A DNA stretch of 64,000 bases. Origin: Rehmannia glutinosa (taxonomy: Eukaryota; Streptophyta; Magnoliopsida; Lamiales; Orobanchaceae). Of the stretch, positions 22,215 through 34,468 are shown one piece after another (the stretch's first letter is position 1; the number at the start of each line of letters is the position of its first letter). The notes below the pieces were generated by a model, which was given only the letters and a program-made list of their open reading frames with translations, had not been told where the DNA came from and did no database searches. The translations under genes were made by a program, and so were the position numbers. The DNA lies in NCBI GenBank assembly GCA_016081115.2, contig JABTTQ020000658.1:62001-126000 (forward strand), in the 5' to 3' direction.

Positions 22215-25200
22215 TAGAAATGTATATTGAGAATGGACTAGTGGTTATTTGATTCAGTATCTTTTATTAGCCACAGTGAACTCCATTCCGTCTTGTAATC
22301 TTTCCCAAGGTTTATGATCCTCAAGAAATTCAATTCCCAAAGATTAATTGTTCGGGATTTTTCCGCAACTCCTGTGATAGTCATTTCAATTTCACCTATC
22401 TTCGTGCTTCCTTCGATACCATCCAAATATTGGTTGTTGGAGATAATATAGAACATCACAAGGAAAAATATTATCCTTTTGAGTGATGTCGAATATTACT
22501 TCAACTTCTCGTCATCATCGGACATTTCGGCTCTCACTGCTTTTTTGTAAACATCCGGGATATTTGAATCGACTTTGGTCTCCTTTCTTCCCAACGATCG
22601 CTACTCGTCATTCGTCTGTTGGAAAGACATCCTTCTTGGCTCAACTCTAAGACTTCGGCTTTTGTTGAAGATGGTTGATCTTGTATTTTCATATCGATCT
22701 CCTTGATAGTTGGAGACTCGATAATCTCGGTAAAACCACTCCCTGGCAAAGTCCTCGAAAATCCTTGGGACTTCAATAAATTCCTTTCTCAAGAATACTT
22801 CTGAATGATGTGTATTCGAGAGAGCATATGATATCTTGTATGTGATCGAGTAGGGTCTTCCCTTCTTTCATCAAATCGCCTCTTTTGAAATCTTGATGAA
22901 GGGTTAAGGCTTTCTTTGAAATCTCGATCTCACAGATTGTATGCAATTCTAGGATAGACATTAAATGCCAATTTCCCAAGATACAAATTTCTCAGAAACC
23001 GCCCCAGGCATGAATCATTGCGATGTGAGATCCGCTTGTCAAAAATAGCAAGATTGAGTGGTGAATCTATCCTTCTTTGAATGTTGCTTTAATAATGACT
23101 CTTATGGCTCCAATATGAATCCATGAGAGTGTATTTGCAACTTTTTTAACTCGCTTTTGATCTCCTGGATTTCTTTAATAGGGACCAATCGCATCTCGAT
23201 CAGTTCGGTAAACTCTATCGAATAGCAAATTCTCCGGTTGTTACCCCGTGGATAATTTGGTGTTTTATGTTACGAAACCCAATTTTATCCAATGCTTTTT
23301 CCATAGCTCCAATTGTAAATCCATCATAGACTTGAAGCTTGGATCTTCCTTCATGATTCTCATAAGAGTTTTATGAGAAACCGTCGTGTGAGAGAGGAAT
23401 CGACATATCCTCCCGTTGTCTCTTTGAAAAATTTCTTATTCACTCGATTTCGAAATCGGAGTCACTTCCATCGTCGAATAGATCTCTTCTTCATAGATGC
23501 TTTCATCCGAGGGTATATCCTCAAATTGATACACTGTATAAGATCTTGATAGTAGACAGACTTCCTCGGCCCGGTGTAGCTTCAAGTATCGACTCCTCGT
23601 TCAAGTTGTCACGGACAATCAATTGAGATATGTCCTCTTGCTCGCATGTCCAACAATTACAGTCTTTGAAACTTTCATTAGCTCGTGTGAGCTCTATTGA
23701 AAGTTCTTCTTCCTGGTGTTCTCTTTGGTACTTGCTTGATTAGACCACGATGAAGAGGCTCTACTCCCGCTTGGTCTTCGGTCTTTGCCTCGTTTTGTAA
23801 CTCTCGGGCTTTTTGTTTTGACCAAAACCTTCTAGGTCTCCATGAAGACCGCTTTTTGTTGTTGCTTCCTCGGCGATATGGATGGCTTCACTCCTTTTTC
23901 TTTTCTATGCCGCATTGGTTGACCTCCCACAATGGTTGGGATGTCATTATCCACGCAACATAGAGGAACCGCTTTGTTAATTCCTCTTAATCTCTTGTAA
24001 TTCTGTACTGCAGGTGCTTGGTAACACCATTCGATAACTGGCCTTTAGGAAAGATATTTTTAAAGCCACGATTTTACTTCCGCTCCATCCTTGTATTCCC
24101 CGATAAGCATTTCGCTCCGGGGACTTTGAATCTTGGCAAAGAATAATGCAACTTCCTATTCTTCAATCTTGGATTTCCACCAGTATTCGGTGAACAACTT
24201 GATATATTCATCAATATGACAAATATCATGTAACTCAATGCTATAGAGGGCTTGTTTGTATCTCTTTCTTTTTTCATCTTCTAATCCCTCGAAATAACAA
24301 ATCTTTGATGAACTCGGATTTTGAATAGTTTTGCCATACCATCGACAATTCCTTTAAGTGATTCTCCGATGTGACCGAACCTTTTGTAATAGTATCGGTC
24401 ATATCCTGCAATCTTTACCGATCCTTCAAGACTCATTTCAAGGAGTAAAATGAATGAATACTTTGTAAGATCGAGGTTCTTGAAATTCTCATAGTCAAGC
24501 TCATTCATCAATGAGAACTTCTCTATTTTTAAAACGGGATGTCCGATTTAACATCAACCCATATGGATGTATTAGGTCGAGGTGCGATCTTCCATAAGGC
24601 GTCCGATAAACATTCGGTCTTCCAAAGTGGGTTGTCTAGTTCCGCCAAAGGGTTTCGACCTCCCCCCCGAAAGTGGATCACTCCCGGCCAGAAATCCCGG
24701 GTGTGGCATCCTCTCGCCCCGAGCTCCATGATTCGAACCTCGCATTTTCTTCGACGTTATTAAGCGGTGGTGGTGGAATTGGTCTTCCCGCCGGATCATA
24801 GGTGACCAATGTTCCATCTCCCGTGTTCATCTTTAAATCTACAATTCCTAATCTGCGAAGGATTACGCAAGGTCATGTGGATCTTTAAGATTCATCTTTT
24901 CCATATCCATCCTTTTTTAATTTTTGATTGATTTTCCTTTGATTAAAGCAATGAGCTTTTCCTCATATATCATTTTTCGTATAACCCGGTTGGTTTCCCT
25001 TTTTGGTGTAAATAGGTCGTCCCTAAATCTATACGCTTCTTTCCTCGGAAGAACTCGGCTATCCTCCAGGTTGTTGACTCGTTTTGAATATCATGAAGGA
25101 GTTCAAGAGTTTCCTTCGATATTTCACCATCGTCTCCATCGGGGTTCTGGATATGATGAACTAATCTTCAGTAGATGAATATGGCGGTTGCCATAATTCT

Positions 25201-25576
25201 ACACCGTCTTCTAGACTTCTCTAAGATCTTCTGAGAACTTAGATTTATGCGGGAAGTATCTCGTTCCACTCGGTACTCCATCGGGAATCATTGTTCGATG
25301 GGAATTTTCATGAACCGTTTCTTGAAGGTTCATCAAGTGAACATATAAGTCCGGTTAAGCATCCGTGAATCGCCTATAATATTCTGCTCGCATTTTGCAT
25401 TGCTTAAGGTTTCCCCGTCGGCTCCTGCCCGTTCTTTTTTTCATGTTGGTATTCCCAATATGAAACTTGGTCAGTGTTCTTGTGCATATATCGTCAATAT
25501 TTGACGATATGTCCCGTAAGGTGTACATCTCGGACATCGGTCCCGGATCAATAATCTCGGAGTAATTTCTCCTCAC
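22215..25576 (-). pseudogene. Caulimovirid ORF1: N-terminus, movement and coat regions
   Basis: The start is at 25576, about 50 bases after the primer site, opening with an N-terminal segment containing 'PGPMSEMYTLRDISSNIDDI'. Broken open pieces follow (25178-24530, then 24511-24281, 24277-24074, and shorter ones at 22979-22534). By position these should be the movement protein then the coat protein; I cannot point to an intact C-C-H-C knuckle. Many interruptions. Confidence 0.6.
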
Positions 25577-25626
25577 CCATTGTTAATTACATAAATATAA
25601 TAAATATAACAAAAGTTCTTAATAAA

Positions 25627-25641
25627 CCTGGCTCGATACCA
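25627..25641 (-). other. tRNA-Met primer-binding site of the pararetrovirus
   Basis: The minus strand reads TGGTATCGAGCCAGG, one substitution plus a small change from the usual TGGTATCAGAGCC. It marks position 1 of caulimovirid maps and lies just before ORF1. Confidence 0.65.
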
Positions 25642-25719
25642 TTTTACGCAAGACACTTAGTCAAATTAGCAATATGTATGAATAAAGGTATAGTTGGTAT
25701 TATGGAAATATTCAATTAT

Positions 25720-25901
25720 CCCATTGGACCAATTTTGCAACAATTCAAAACTTATAGGACATAATTTGCTTAAGTAAAAACTTATAGGACTAATCTTGCA
25801 ACACTTTATAAACTTACAGGGCATATTTTGCAAACTTAATAATTATCTGTCCTAAAAACGCCATTCACCTAAAGTTACAGGGCATCTTTTGCAATTAGGC
25901 C
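25720..25901 (-). repeat. Right terminal inverted repeat
   Basis: It is the inverted partner of 17781-17960, with the same internal phrase structure. Spacing between matched phrases is conserved over the outer 85 bp. Confidence 0.7.
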
Positions 25902-25909
25902 CATTTTAT
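25902..25909. repeat. Target-site duplication, right (CATTTTAT)
   Basis: Exact copy of 17773-17780, directly outside the right inverted repeat. Confidence 0.7.
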
Positions 25910-26027
25910 GTAAACTTTGAGGAACTTGTCGAGAAGCAGAAACAATGAGGTGATCTTATACATGAGACGTGAGGTTTAATCCTTAACAGAGTGGTAATAC
26001 TTAGATAGCCTCGTCGAAAATATTTTT

Positions 26028-26298
26028 AGGAATAATTACAAAAAGCCCTCAAGTTTGAACTGATTACAAAAAAATCAAGAGATTTTTGAAATTAAAAAAT
26101 TGAGGTTTGATTGTGTGTTAAATTTAAGGGAATAACTGTAATATTTTGATAAACGTAATAGGTTTTTTAAATATTTTTTTTGTATATGAAGGCCGGAAAT
26201 GTAAATCAAACTTAAAAGGTATTTTTGTAATTTCCAAGAATTTCTGCATTTTTTTTGTAATTAGCTTGAACCTCATTTTTTTTTTTTGTAATTATCCT
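26028..26298. mobile_element. MITE family 'TAATTACAAAAA', copy 1
   Basis: The left end is AGGAATAATTACAAAAAGCC and the right end read inward is AGGATAATTACAAAAAAA. Further 'ATTACAAAAA' words recur near both ends. A possible low-complexity TATTTTT duplication flanks it. The interior 'GGTTTGATTGTGTGTTAAAT' and 'TTTAAGGG' reappears at 51750-51960. Confidence 0.7.
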
Positions 26299-26307
26299 TA
26301 TTTTTTA

Positions 26308-26326
26308 AATACTAGTAAAATGCACG
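26308..26326 (+). repeat. Dispersed motif 'ATACTAGTAAARTGCACG', copy 1
   Basis: It reads AATACTAGTAAAATGCACG here and AATACTAGTAAAGTGCACG at 27131. Both start AT-rich stretches. I have seen this opening phrase in plant short transposons, but no full element is defined here. Confidence 0.45.
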
Positions 26327-28590
26327 CGCCAGACGTGTTCCATATGATTTTGATAATTTTATTATAATTCTAATTCTAAATAATTGAACATAGTATTAAA
26401 TAATTATTTTTATGTATATTTATCATAAATGTCATTCATATTGCAAAAAGATTTTTCATTTTAAAATAAAATTAATTATATAATAAATTAGATTTTAACA
26501 GATGAAACATAGGTAAGACATTTTGAACCTAAAATCAGTCCAACAACTTAAATGATTTTTAAAGGGCTAAACTCAACAGAGATTGAAAAACTAAAGAGTA
26601 ATACAAAAAAGAGTCTTTCATGAAATCATATTATACCAGTTTTATTTTGATGAATATCAACGTCTTCTTCTTAATTATTTGACTTCAGGTCTTTTTCTTT
26701 TTTTTTAGCATATATAGTTTTGAAACTTTGAAAGTGTCTTTATCGTCGTTAAGATATGGATCTCACTATCATTTTCCTTGCGTTTCTTTCATATTTGTCA
26801 TTTTATTTGTTTCCATTATCTCATCTTCTAATTTCAACTGTAGATTATACTATAATTTTCCGCTTCATCGTTCTTAGTGTGTTTTTTCTTTTTTTTTTCC
26901 CATGTCATATAGCCTATAGTTCATGATTTTATGATGCATGAAGTAATCTATACATTGAAAGTATAATTTACCAATAATTCAAATTGTAGATAAAATATAA
27001 TTATCATATAATTTCTCGATGGTATTATTATCATATCAATGGTGAGGTGTTTTTGGGAGTGACTGTAGCGAGGAATTTGTACAAATGTGTATATAAGGGA
27101 TATGACGGAGCGACAATTCATATTTTTCACAATACTAGTAAAGTGCACGTGCGTTGCACGACGTGTAGCATATAATTTTACTAATGCAATTAAAAATAAA
27201 TTATAGATACAATTTAAATGAATTTAATATTATTACACGTCGTTAATTTTACTAATATAATTGAAAATAAATTAGTGATATAATTTTAATGAATGTAGTT
27301 TATTAAAGAAAAAGGATAAAGAGTTTACAAATTAGTGCAACAAGTGAAAAGTAGTCATTTACATTGCTTAATTCTTATTAAAACAAAACATATATATCCT
27401 ATTCCCCTCAAAAAATAAAAAAACATATATATATCCTATTAGCAACCATGCCCACTCCAGTCAAAGCCACCGACATATTCAAACATAAACACATCAGTCC
27501 TAATAAAACATACAGCTTTTTTGTAAGAGAAAGTACTCCAAAAGTTGGAAACTCATTGTACTTGAAAGAAGTAGCCAATGTTTCCAAGTTGTTCAAACTT
27601 CCATCCGTGGTTCTTCTGCATTATGTTATAATAAGTCTTTCGACATAATTTAACTGCAAGGTTTTCAAGATATCTTGTTTTATAAAATTATGTTATTTAT
27701 ACCTTATACATTCATATTCACTAAAAATATATATCCAAGGAAGAAAAGAGAGGATAAAAGGGAAAAAATTAATCTAACTAAAGTAACAACAATTACTTTC
27801 TTTCAAGATGTATTCAACAGAGATAATTCGTCCACGCTTTTCGGCCAGAAGATGGTAGTTGTGGTAATTTCGTTCTCTCAAAAACACCATCTTGTTTTGA
27901 TAAAGGCCTCTCCTCCTTCAACCACAGAAGCAACAGCAAAACCCAAGAAACGCTCCATCCATCAACTTTACTTTTCTGCAACTCTCTCTCGCCTTCAAAC
28001 CTCTTTCAGAAATGGAGATGTAAGGAAACTTTAGCACATGTTGGTAAATGCAAGTAAGTAGATGGTGTAAATTGCAAAAATCTCTCCAAATAGAAGGCAG
28101 AGGCGAAGAGAAGAACTTTTAACAAATCAAGATGTCGAGCGAAAAATCAAATCCCGATTCTAATTTCAAATAGTATAACTCCATTTTGTAATATTTCAAC
28201 AAATTAAATGGGCATTACTTTATGAATTTTACATGTATATATGTAAGGCTAAATGGCTAAGGAGAATCCAATTTAGAAGAAATGTCACCCAAAAATAGGG
28301 CAAGGATACCATTCTTTAATGAAAAATAAACAAATGAAGGGTTGCACGAACAAGCAAGGTCTTTTATGATTTAGAATTCCTTATTTTTCCTTGATTTTAT
28401 TCAATATGTGTAATTGTTAATTTGTCATATGGTGTACTGTGCATTAGTCACACGCAGACATGATGTCTATTTCATTATTAACAGGATATTTATATGTAAA
28501 GGAATCTATTAATACACATAAGCAATTGACAGGTTTTGACGCACAAGGGTGTTAAATTCAAAATAACCACTATCTCTATAATTTTTTGAG
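26327..28590. other. AT-rich intergenic DNA
   Basis: No gene is recognised. An ORF at 27675-28034 (plus, 119 codons) has a low-complexity N-terminus and no domain; I do not call it. Confidence 0.4.
27131..27149 (+). repeat. Dispersed motif 'ATACTAGTAAARTGCACG', copy 2
   Basis: Nineteen bases matching 26308-26326 at 18 positions. It is followed by GTGCGTTGCACG, a small palindrome-like stretch. Confidence 0.45.
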
Positions 28591-29391
28591 GAATGCTAAC
28601 AGCCAACCGATCATTCTGTTATATCTACAAGCTCATAAAAAGTACATGTCAATCCAGCCAAACCAGGTCACACTCTTTTATACAAGACAGTACTCCAAAA
28701 ATACCATTTGTGGACCAAAATTTGCAACCAATATACTACAATAAATGGAATATTTTTCTGCATTCCAAAATCTACAAACAAATGAAAGATACCCTTCAGT
28801 AAGATTATAAGGGATAGTTTCCTCCCTCAAGGGCATCCAGACGGGTATAGATTTAAAAAGCAGAGCTTAAGTGAAACAATAAGTACAAGGAAGATTATAA
28901 CAATCAACAAGACCATAATAAGAGACATGGTTCAGATATCTACCTAAAATGCGGCACCTTGGTTGTATTTTATACAAACTCTGTTCATTAACAGGACATA
29001 AAACCTTTATTTCCCATGGAAAAGAAAATTACAGAGAAAGTTGTGCCCCATCATATAAAGAAGGAACATGATGAACATTTTAACCCATTATGATTTCACA
29101 CAAACATTAGCAAGATGAATATAAAAACTTTTAAGAAAACTTTCTTGATATCAGGTGTCCAAGAACAGCTGTTTTGAATTCTTATAATATTGTGCAGCTT
29201 TTGATTAGTGGCATGGAGAAGTAATTCCTTACATTCAGAAATATTACTTGCATAATATAGGATTGCTGGTCAGTATTACATTCGAATTGTAACCAAACTA
29301 AGATGTAAGAGCAAAGACAGAATCTACATATTTTATGATTGTCAAATCGGTTTGGCATACTACTGAGCAACAAAAGTACAAAACCTCTTAC

Positions 29392-29500
29392 CTGGTGGAG
29401 CAGAGCAAGTGCATGGAACTGAACATGAGAAGCTCAAGATTGAACAGCTTCTTGTACTTCATTGCTCCATCTCTTGAGTCTTGATTCTCTCCGGATTCAT
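29392..29500 (-). pseudogene. Exon-like fragment with good splice borders
   Basis: On the minus strand the acceptor TTTTGACAG precedes, and the donor AG|GTAAGAG follows, a 109-base open stretch. One phase reads 'DESGENQDSRDGAMKYKKLF' and on to the donor. I do not recognise the protein. Confidence 0.4.
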
Positions 29501-32289
29501 CTGTCAAAATATTTATAGAAATATTAACATTCTTACTAACTGCAAATCGTGTAATTTTTCAAACATAAAACAGTATCTGTAGCAGATGGATACCACCCAC
29601 AAGTGCAACAATGGCAACAAGCAGATTTTTTGTCTACAATAGCCTGCTTTAGTATCCCTCAATTTGGGTCAAAAGTGCTCTCTCAGTAATCTAACAAAGT
29701 ATACGGAGAGCATTTGCTCTATACATTCAATGCGGCTATTCATGTCTTCATTAGGGAGCTTGTGACAATGATAACCTTTCAAGCTAAATATAAAAGGGCT
29801 CATCCTCAAACTCCTTGGAAAACAAATGAGCATCAATACAAAAGTACTAATAATAAAATCAAAGAAATGTATGCCTAGTATATACCTCATCTGTAGAAGG
29901 ATAAATTATGGGTTTGCTTCCGGTGCCAACACACCAAGAATCAAACATTTTAAAAAAAAACAGAAATACTACTCAGAAACAGAAACAATGTAACACCATG
30001 TACAATACCATATGTCATGAAGTAGATTTAAATTCCATGAAGACACTAATCAAAGTATTCCCTTTCTTCTTTTACTTTTCATAGTCTGAGAAGCACTTCT
30101 CTAGTAGAAGCATGTGTTCAAGCATCAATTTTTTTAAAATATGCAGGCTGAGACCGCTCCCAAAAAAAGGCAGATTAACGCTAAGTTGTTAACATCAACT
30201 TTTGAATGTGGTTCCAATTCTTATTTCAAAAGGAAAAACTCCGATTCGTAACAATCTTGAACTAAATTTTGTCGTTTTAAGATCTAAAGGTGGAACAAAC
30301 CCATGGGTGATTCGAAATAATACTTGGGTATTAGGATAGCCCCTGGGTAAGACCTGACAGAAGAAACCCGATCAATACATTGCGACACTTCTAATCTGAT
30401 GAGAAATCTGTTTAGGAAATCTGAGAATTTCCGGGTGTCATTGTCGTTCTCCTATTGGCACACTTCTACGTTGTAGTCGATTTCTGACATTGAATCCCGC
30501 TAATTGATTTCTGCCTTAGAAACGCCTTCGCTCGAGTTTCCTTTTCTCCATCCAGATTTCAGTCTCTTTTTCCTTCTGCATTTTCGATACCGAGGGATGC
30601 ATTTCTTTTCTGTTCATTAGTTTAAATTAAAAATCTATTTAATTGTCGAATCTGTCTTAGGCAAACCATTCACCAAAACTCCCATCAGTGAGCGGAGTAG
30701 TCAAGACAGGCAATCAGTGTGTACGATAAGATTTAAATATCTCTATTTGCCAAACCAATTTCTCTACTTCAAAATACGACAAAACTACTACCAAAAATAA
30801 GCAAAATTTTGAAAGCCTTTTTTTTTTAACAAAGAAGGGATATTTTGGAATGTCCAGTTCACTCCAAGGCAATACAAGCAGAGTGTGTGCAATGGGCTGG
30901 TAAGCCATCTATTTTGGTCTGTGCATCTGTTATATCTTCTAGCAAACATTCAAGAATACACAAGGAGAGGGTCAACGAAAACATAAAAACATAGAGATCA
31001 AGAAATCTTGTACATTCATATTCGTAATTTCATCGGCTAAACTCCAATGGCCCCAACTGAAGTATGAGCGATGAAGAGAAACAATAAAAATAAACAAATC
31101 TATATGAACCAAAATACTTGTTTCATCCCTAAAATTGACAACTGAGAACACTTTTTTCCTCTAAGAATCTGCCAGTTTACACACCAGCACCTAAATCCAT
31201 GTAACTGGAAAAATATTTCACAAGAGTTGCATAATCTCCGATGAAAAATGTGGGATTTTGGATTATGCGTTACAATGAACAAAAAGACTGCATGAGACAA
31301 TTTACCATTGTAATGCAAGTGAACATGGATTGAGATGCTGACTACATGCACCATTAGAGTCTCTGAATTGAAGTTTGGAGAGTTAAGGCTCTTCCCTTTT
31401 ACCTTATATGTTATATAAATGCAGATCTTATGTTATAAAATCCAATATAAAATTATTGAATTTTAATGATTGAAACCCTATGGATAGAGTATTACTTGTA
31501 TCACTCCTAAAAAGAATCAGGTAAGTGAAGACCTTTTTTTCTCTGCCAAATATCAAACAAATTATGCATCTATGTGCCTCGGCTCTAATTACTATATCTC
31601 CTTAAACTCCTAATCAATAATATCCGTTGGAAATGGTATTCTGCTGTTCTATCCAAGTATCAAAAGTGATGGTCAATCTCAAAGGTAGCATGGATTTGCT
31701 TTGCTCATTCATAAATAAATAGATATTTGCTTATGGGTTGGGATTAATGACCCAGCCCTTACACAGGCATTTGCTTATGGGTTGGGATGATGCTGTTTGG
31801 AACGAAGAGGAAAACTTTCGAATCCTTATCCATGTTTTAATTTTTCAAAATCATAACCCATAAATCCAGAAGAAACATAAAGAAATGCTTTTGTTTAGTG
31901 ATTGCAAACACTCATATTAAACCACCTGCAATTCAAAGGCAATTCTTTCTACTATGGCCTGCAGCTTAAAGGCCAAAAACACTTGAGTGGTCCATAATCC
32001 GATCTATTAACCAACTCTCAGCACTACTCAAGTAATTTTGCAAAGTCAACGTAACCAATCTCCTTTTATAGATAAAGCATCCAAAAGTTATCTCAACAAG
32101 AACTCTGTTTTTAGCAACCACTACTTAACATATACAAAAGTTCTGCTCTGCATGCTCTGTAAAGATGGCCTCTCAAGATTAACAGAGGCCAAATTTATTC
32201 TACAAAGGTTTCCACACAAAAAAAGCAATGCATTTGCATTCTATGCAGAACATTGTAAAACTATATAGAAAAACCAGATGGCATAGTGA

Positions 32290-32335
32290 TCAGCTAGCCC
32301 TATCCAAAAACTCCGGCCAAGTTGGACGAATATCC
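32290..32335 (-). pseudogene. Terminal exon-like fragment
   Basis: The acceptor CTATTGCAG is followed by a phase that reads D-I-R-P-T-W-P-E-F-L-D-R-A-S and a stop. The clean acceptor and sensible hydrophilic ending suggest a relic last exon. Parent gene unknown to me. Confidence 0.35.
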
Positions 32336-32942
32336 CTGCAATAGAGTTGTTTTCATTTTCTGGAAAGAATGAAACATATTCTGATGCGTAGCATAATGAT
32401 CGAAATCAGAAATCCAAATATTTGATACAAATACAGTTAAATAAATTGACTAAAGACAAAAATTGACAAATAAATATTAAACAATATTTAAAGAGAAAAT
32501 ATGCAAATGTGGACAAACCGAGGAAAACAAATCTGCAAAAATGGAAAGCATGAAATAGATCAATACAAAGATACCTAGTAACCTTAGAAGATATTAGTGA
32601 AGTGATCTCTAATGGTTTCTGCCTGCGACCAAGTCCCCTCTTTTTTGCTTTAATCACCGAAAAATTATTTCAATGAGAATGTCAAGTTGCATTGTAGTGA
32701 ATAAGAATTTTTTTTAGCTAATAACAGTATAAATAGACATGAATGTTAAAAGAAATTAATAAAATCATTGGACACCTATAATTTAAACCTCCTACTTTAA
32801 ATGGACCTTATCAAAGATAAGATTTTTTAGTTAAACTCACTTGATTATATTCATCACATCAAAATATTTAAATAGATTAATAATAAAAAATAGTATAGAT
32901 CATATCAAATGAAGCGTAAAATTTTTGCTAAAGATCATTTAC

Positions 32943-32997
32943 CAATCCATGATGCCTCTGGTTTTCCATGTGAGCCCAAAGACTCTAAGTACTGCCG
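32943..32997 (-). pseudogene. Short exon-like fragment
   Basis: A pyrimidine tract and GGTACAG acceptor precede a 55-base stretch ending at G|GTAAATG. One phase reads 'RQYLESLGSHGKPEASWIG'. Parent gene unknown. Confidence 0.35.
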
Positions 32998-33432
32998 CTG
33001 TACCAGAAGAAAACTAAAAGAAGAGATTGAACAGGATGAGAAAAGATGATACAAAAGAAACGATCGGAAGAGATTACTCTTACTCTGCCTTCGAGTCTCC
33101 TCCTCTTCAGATTTCTTCTGCAATCTATTGATATTCTGCTATTAATTCTGCCTTTGGGTCGATATCTGCCTTGAGTCCCATTCAGAATTTATTTTTTTCG
33201 ATTGACTCTATCGCCATTCAGATATGTTTGAAGTTTGCTATCCTAGTTCTGTCTCATGGTATTTTGTCTAATAATTAATACCTCTACAATACTAAATTGA
33301 TAGTATTGCCATTAGAATTAATTAAATAGAGGGATAGTTTAGTCTAGCCTATAATAGTAGTAGATGAAGAAAACTATGGACAACAAACTGCATCAATATA
33401 TGATGTATGTATCCTCAATGAAGGAAGGTGTT

Positions 33433-33552
33433 GCAAATCAAATTCTAAAGTGACTAAAGAATTTAGCAATGACAGCTTAAGAGTTAAAAAATTTCCAAAA
33501 AAATCGAATTTCTTGAAAATCAACTATGAGAAATCATTAACCAAGCTGACTT
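33433..33552. repeat. Duplicated intron-like segment, copy 1
   Basis: It matches 34137-34256: both contain 'AATCAAATTCTAAA', 'AAGAGTTAA', 'AAATTTCC' and end 'GAAAATCAACTATGAG' before a 'CATNAACCAA' stretch. Confidence 0.65.
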
Positions 33553-33834
33553 ATATGAGCTCTAATATGAATATATAATGAAAGGCCACCATTCAGTCAC
33601 AAGCTTAGTTAGCAGATAGGCATACTTGAAAAATATTTTTCAATAGAATCGTAAAGTAAAGCATGGTACTCTAAAGCCATTTACCTAGTTTCATATTTCT
33701 TTAAATCCCAAACTTTCCTCCTGCACTTAGAACTCCTCTAAGAAAAATAAATTACAAAAATCTTTACTATGTAAACTCTCCATCATTAGACAAAAGACCA
33801 TGATATAGACTAGAGCTCTTAGATTATGACATAC

Positions 33835-33913
33835 CTGAAAACCAAAAATCTGCATGTCCAGGAGTGTCAACCGTGTTTAGCTCATCAATTTCTTTCCAGG
33901 AAATAGATGTAAC
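33835..33913 (-). pseudogene. TypA/BipA-type translational GTPase exon fragment
   Basis: Bordered by acceptor AATTGCAG and donor CAG|GTATGTC, it reads V-T-S-I-S-W-K-E, then E-L-N, then V-D-T-P-G-H-A-D-F. The D-T-P-G-H motif is the G3 (switch II) element of EF-Tu-like GTPases, and the surrounding residues match plastid TypA/BipA. Compared with the family it has three extra bases (an added residue after K-E) and loses the following G-G-E-V-E-R. Only this exon is present, so it is a captured or relic piece. Confidence 0.7.
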
Positions 33914-34136
33914 CTGCAATTGTGACGGAAAGAACAATTTACAAACTGAAAAGTTTTCAATTCCGAATTTCAAGCTAAACTTTTGAATAAACATCAAACC
34001 AGAAATTGATGAAATGGAATAACAAAGAATTAATAAGAATGACCAGATCTCAATCTAAATTCTAAACTATATAATCTCAATGAATAAAATGGTTACTTAT
34101 CAATTTCACAGAAGAAAACGCATTCTATGTGTTGTT

Positions 34137-34256
34137 AATCAAATTCTAAATTCACTAAGGAATTTAACTATGACTTACATTCTGATTAAGAGTTAACAAA
34201 TTTCCAATGAAATCGGATTTCCTGAAAATCAACTATGAGGCTTCATCAACCAACCT
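34137..34256. repeat. Duplicated intron-like segment, copy 2
   Basis: Partner of 33433-33552, same orientation, about 700 bp apart. The TypA-like exon lies between the two copies. Confidence 0.65.
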
Positions 34257-34468
34257 TTCCTCATGTGTTCAAACTTAAAAATGGGAGATAATCATGAAGA
34301 TTGGAAAAATGCAAGAAAACAAAGGTAATAATTAAGAAAAATTACCATATTCTCAACTTGAATTCCAAACTAAAAATTCTTCATTTCTGAATTAATATTG
34401 AATTCAGATTTTCACCTAAGTTTCTGAGAGGGAACCTTAGAAAGTCCATTAGAAAATCGTAGAAAACC

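Larger units (their letters stand above)
18150..25641 (-). mobile_element. Endogenous caulimovirid (pararetrovirus), near full length, decayed
   Basis: On the minus strand the order is tRNA primer site (25627-25641), N-terminal ORF1, movement/coat region, protease (22.2-21.7 kb), reverse transcriptase and RNase H (21.5-20.17 kb), a further non-coding or ORF2-like stretch, a TATA promoter at 18735, and poly(A) signals. This is the gene order of plant pararetroviruses that insert passively into plant chromosomes. The span of about 7.5 kb fits one unit genome. The single-ORF polyprotein arrangement and sequence style suggest a Florendovirus-like group, though this is tentative. Frameshifts and stops occur in every region and the protease active site is mutated, so this copy is inert. 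Confidence 0.85.
17781..25901. mobile_element. TIR element enclosing an endogenous pararetrovirus
   Basis: The terminal inverted repeats are homologous over at least 85 bp. Left has 'GCAAAATCTGCCCTCTAACT' with a later 'GCAATTTATGCCCTGA'; right read inward has 'GCAAAAGATGCCCTGTAACT' with a later 'GCAAAATATGCCCTGTAA'. An 8-bp duplication CATTTTAT flanks the pair. Removing the viral genome (about 18.1-25.64 kb) would leave a small element of roughly 0.6 kb, so the simplest history is a MITE that later received the virus. The long TIRs and 8-9 bp duplication suggest a Mutator- or hAT-type family; no transposase is present. Confidence 0.7.
28591..33834. other. Region of scattered exon-like pieces in AT-rich DNA
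   Basis: Apart from the exon-like pieces listed separately (29392-29500, 32290-32335, 32943-32997) I see AT-rich, intron-like sequence. A GC-richer promoter- or leader-like patch lies at 30360-30620. No long ORF exists on either strand. Confidence 0.4.

Noticed and set aside
27675..28034. Plus-strand ORF of 119 codons
   Set aside because: No domain, AT-rich beginning, no splice or promoter context; not enough to call a gene.
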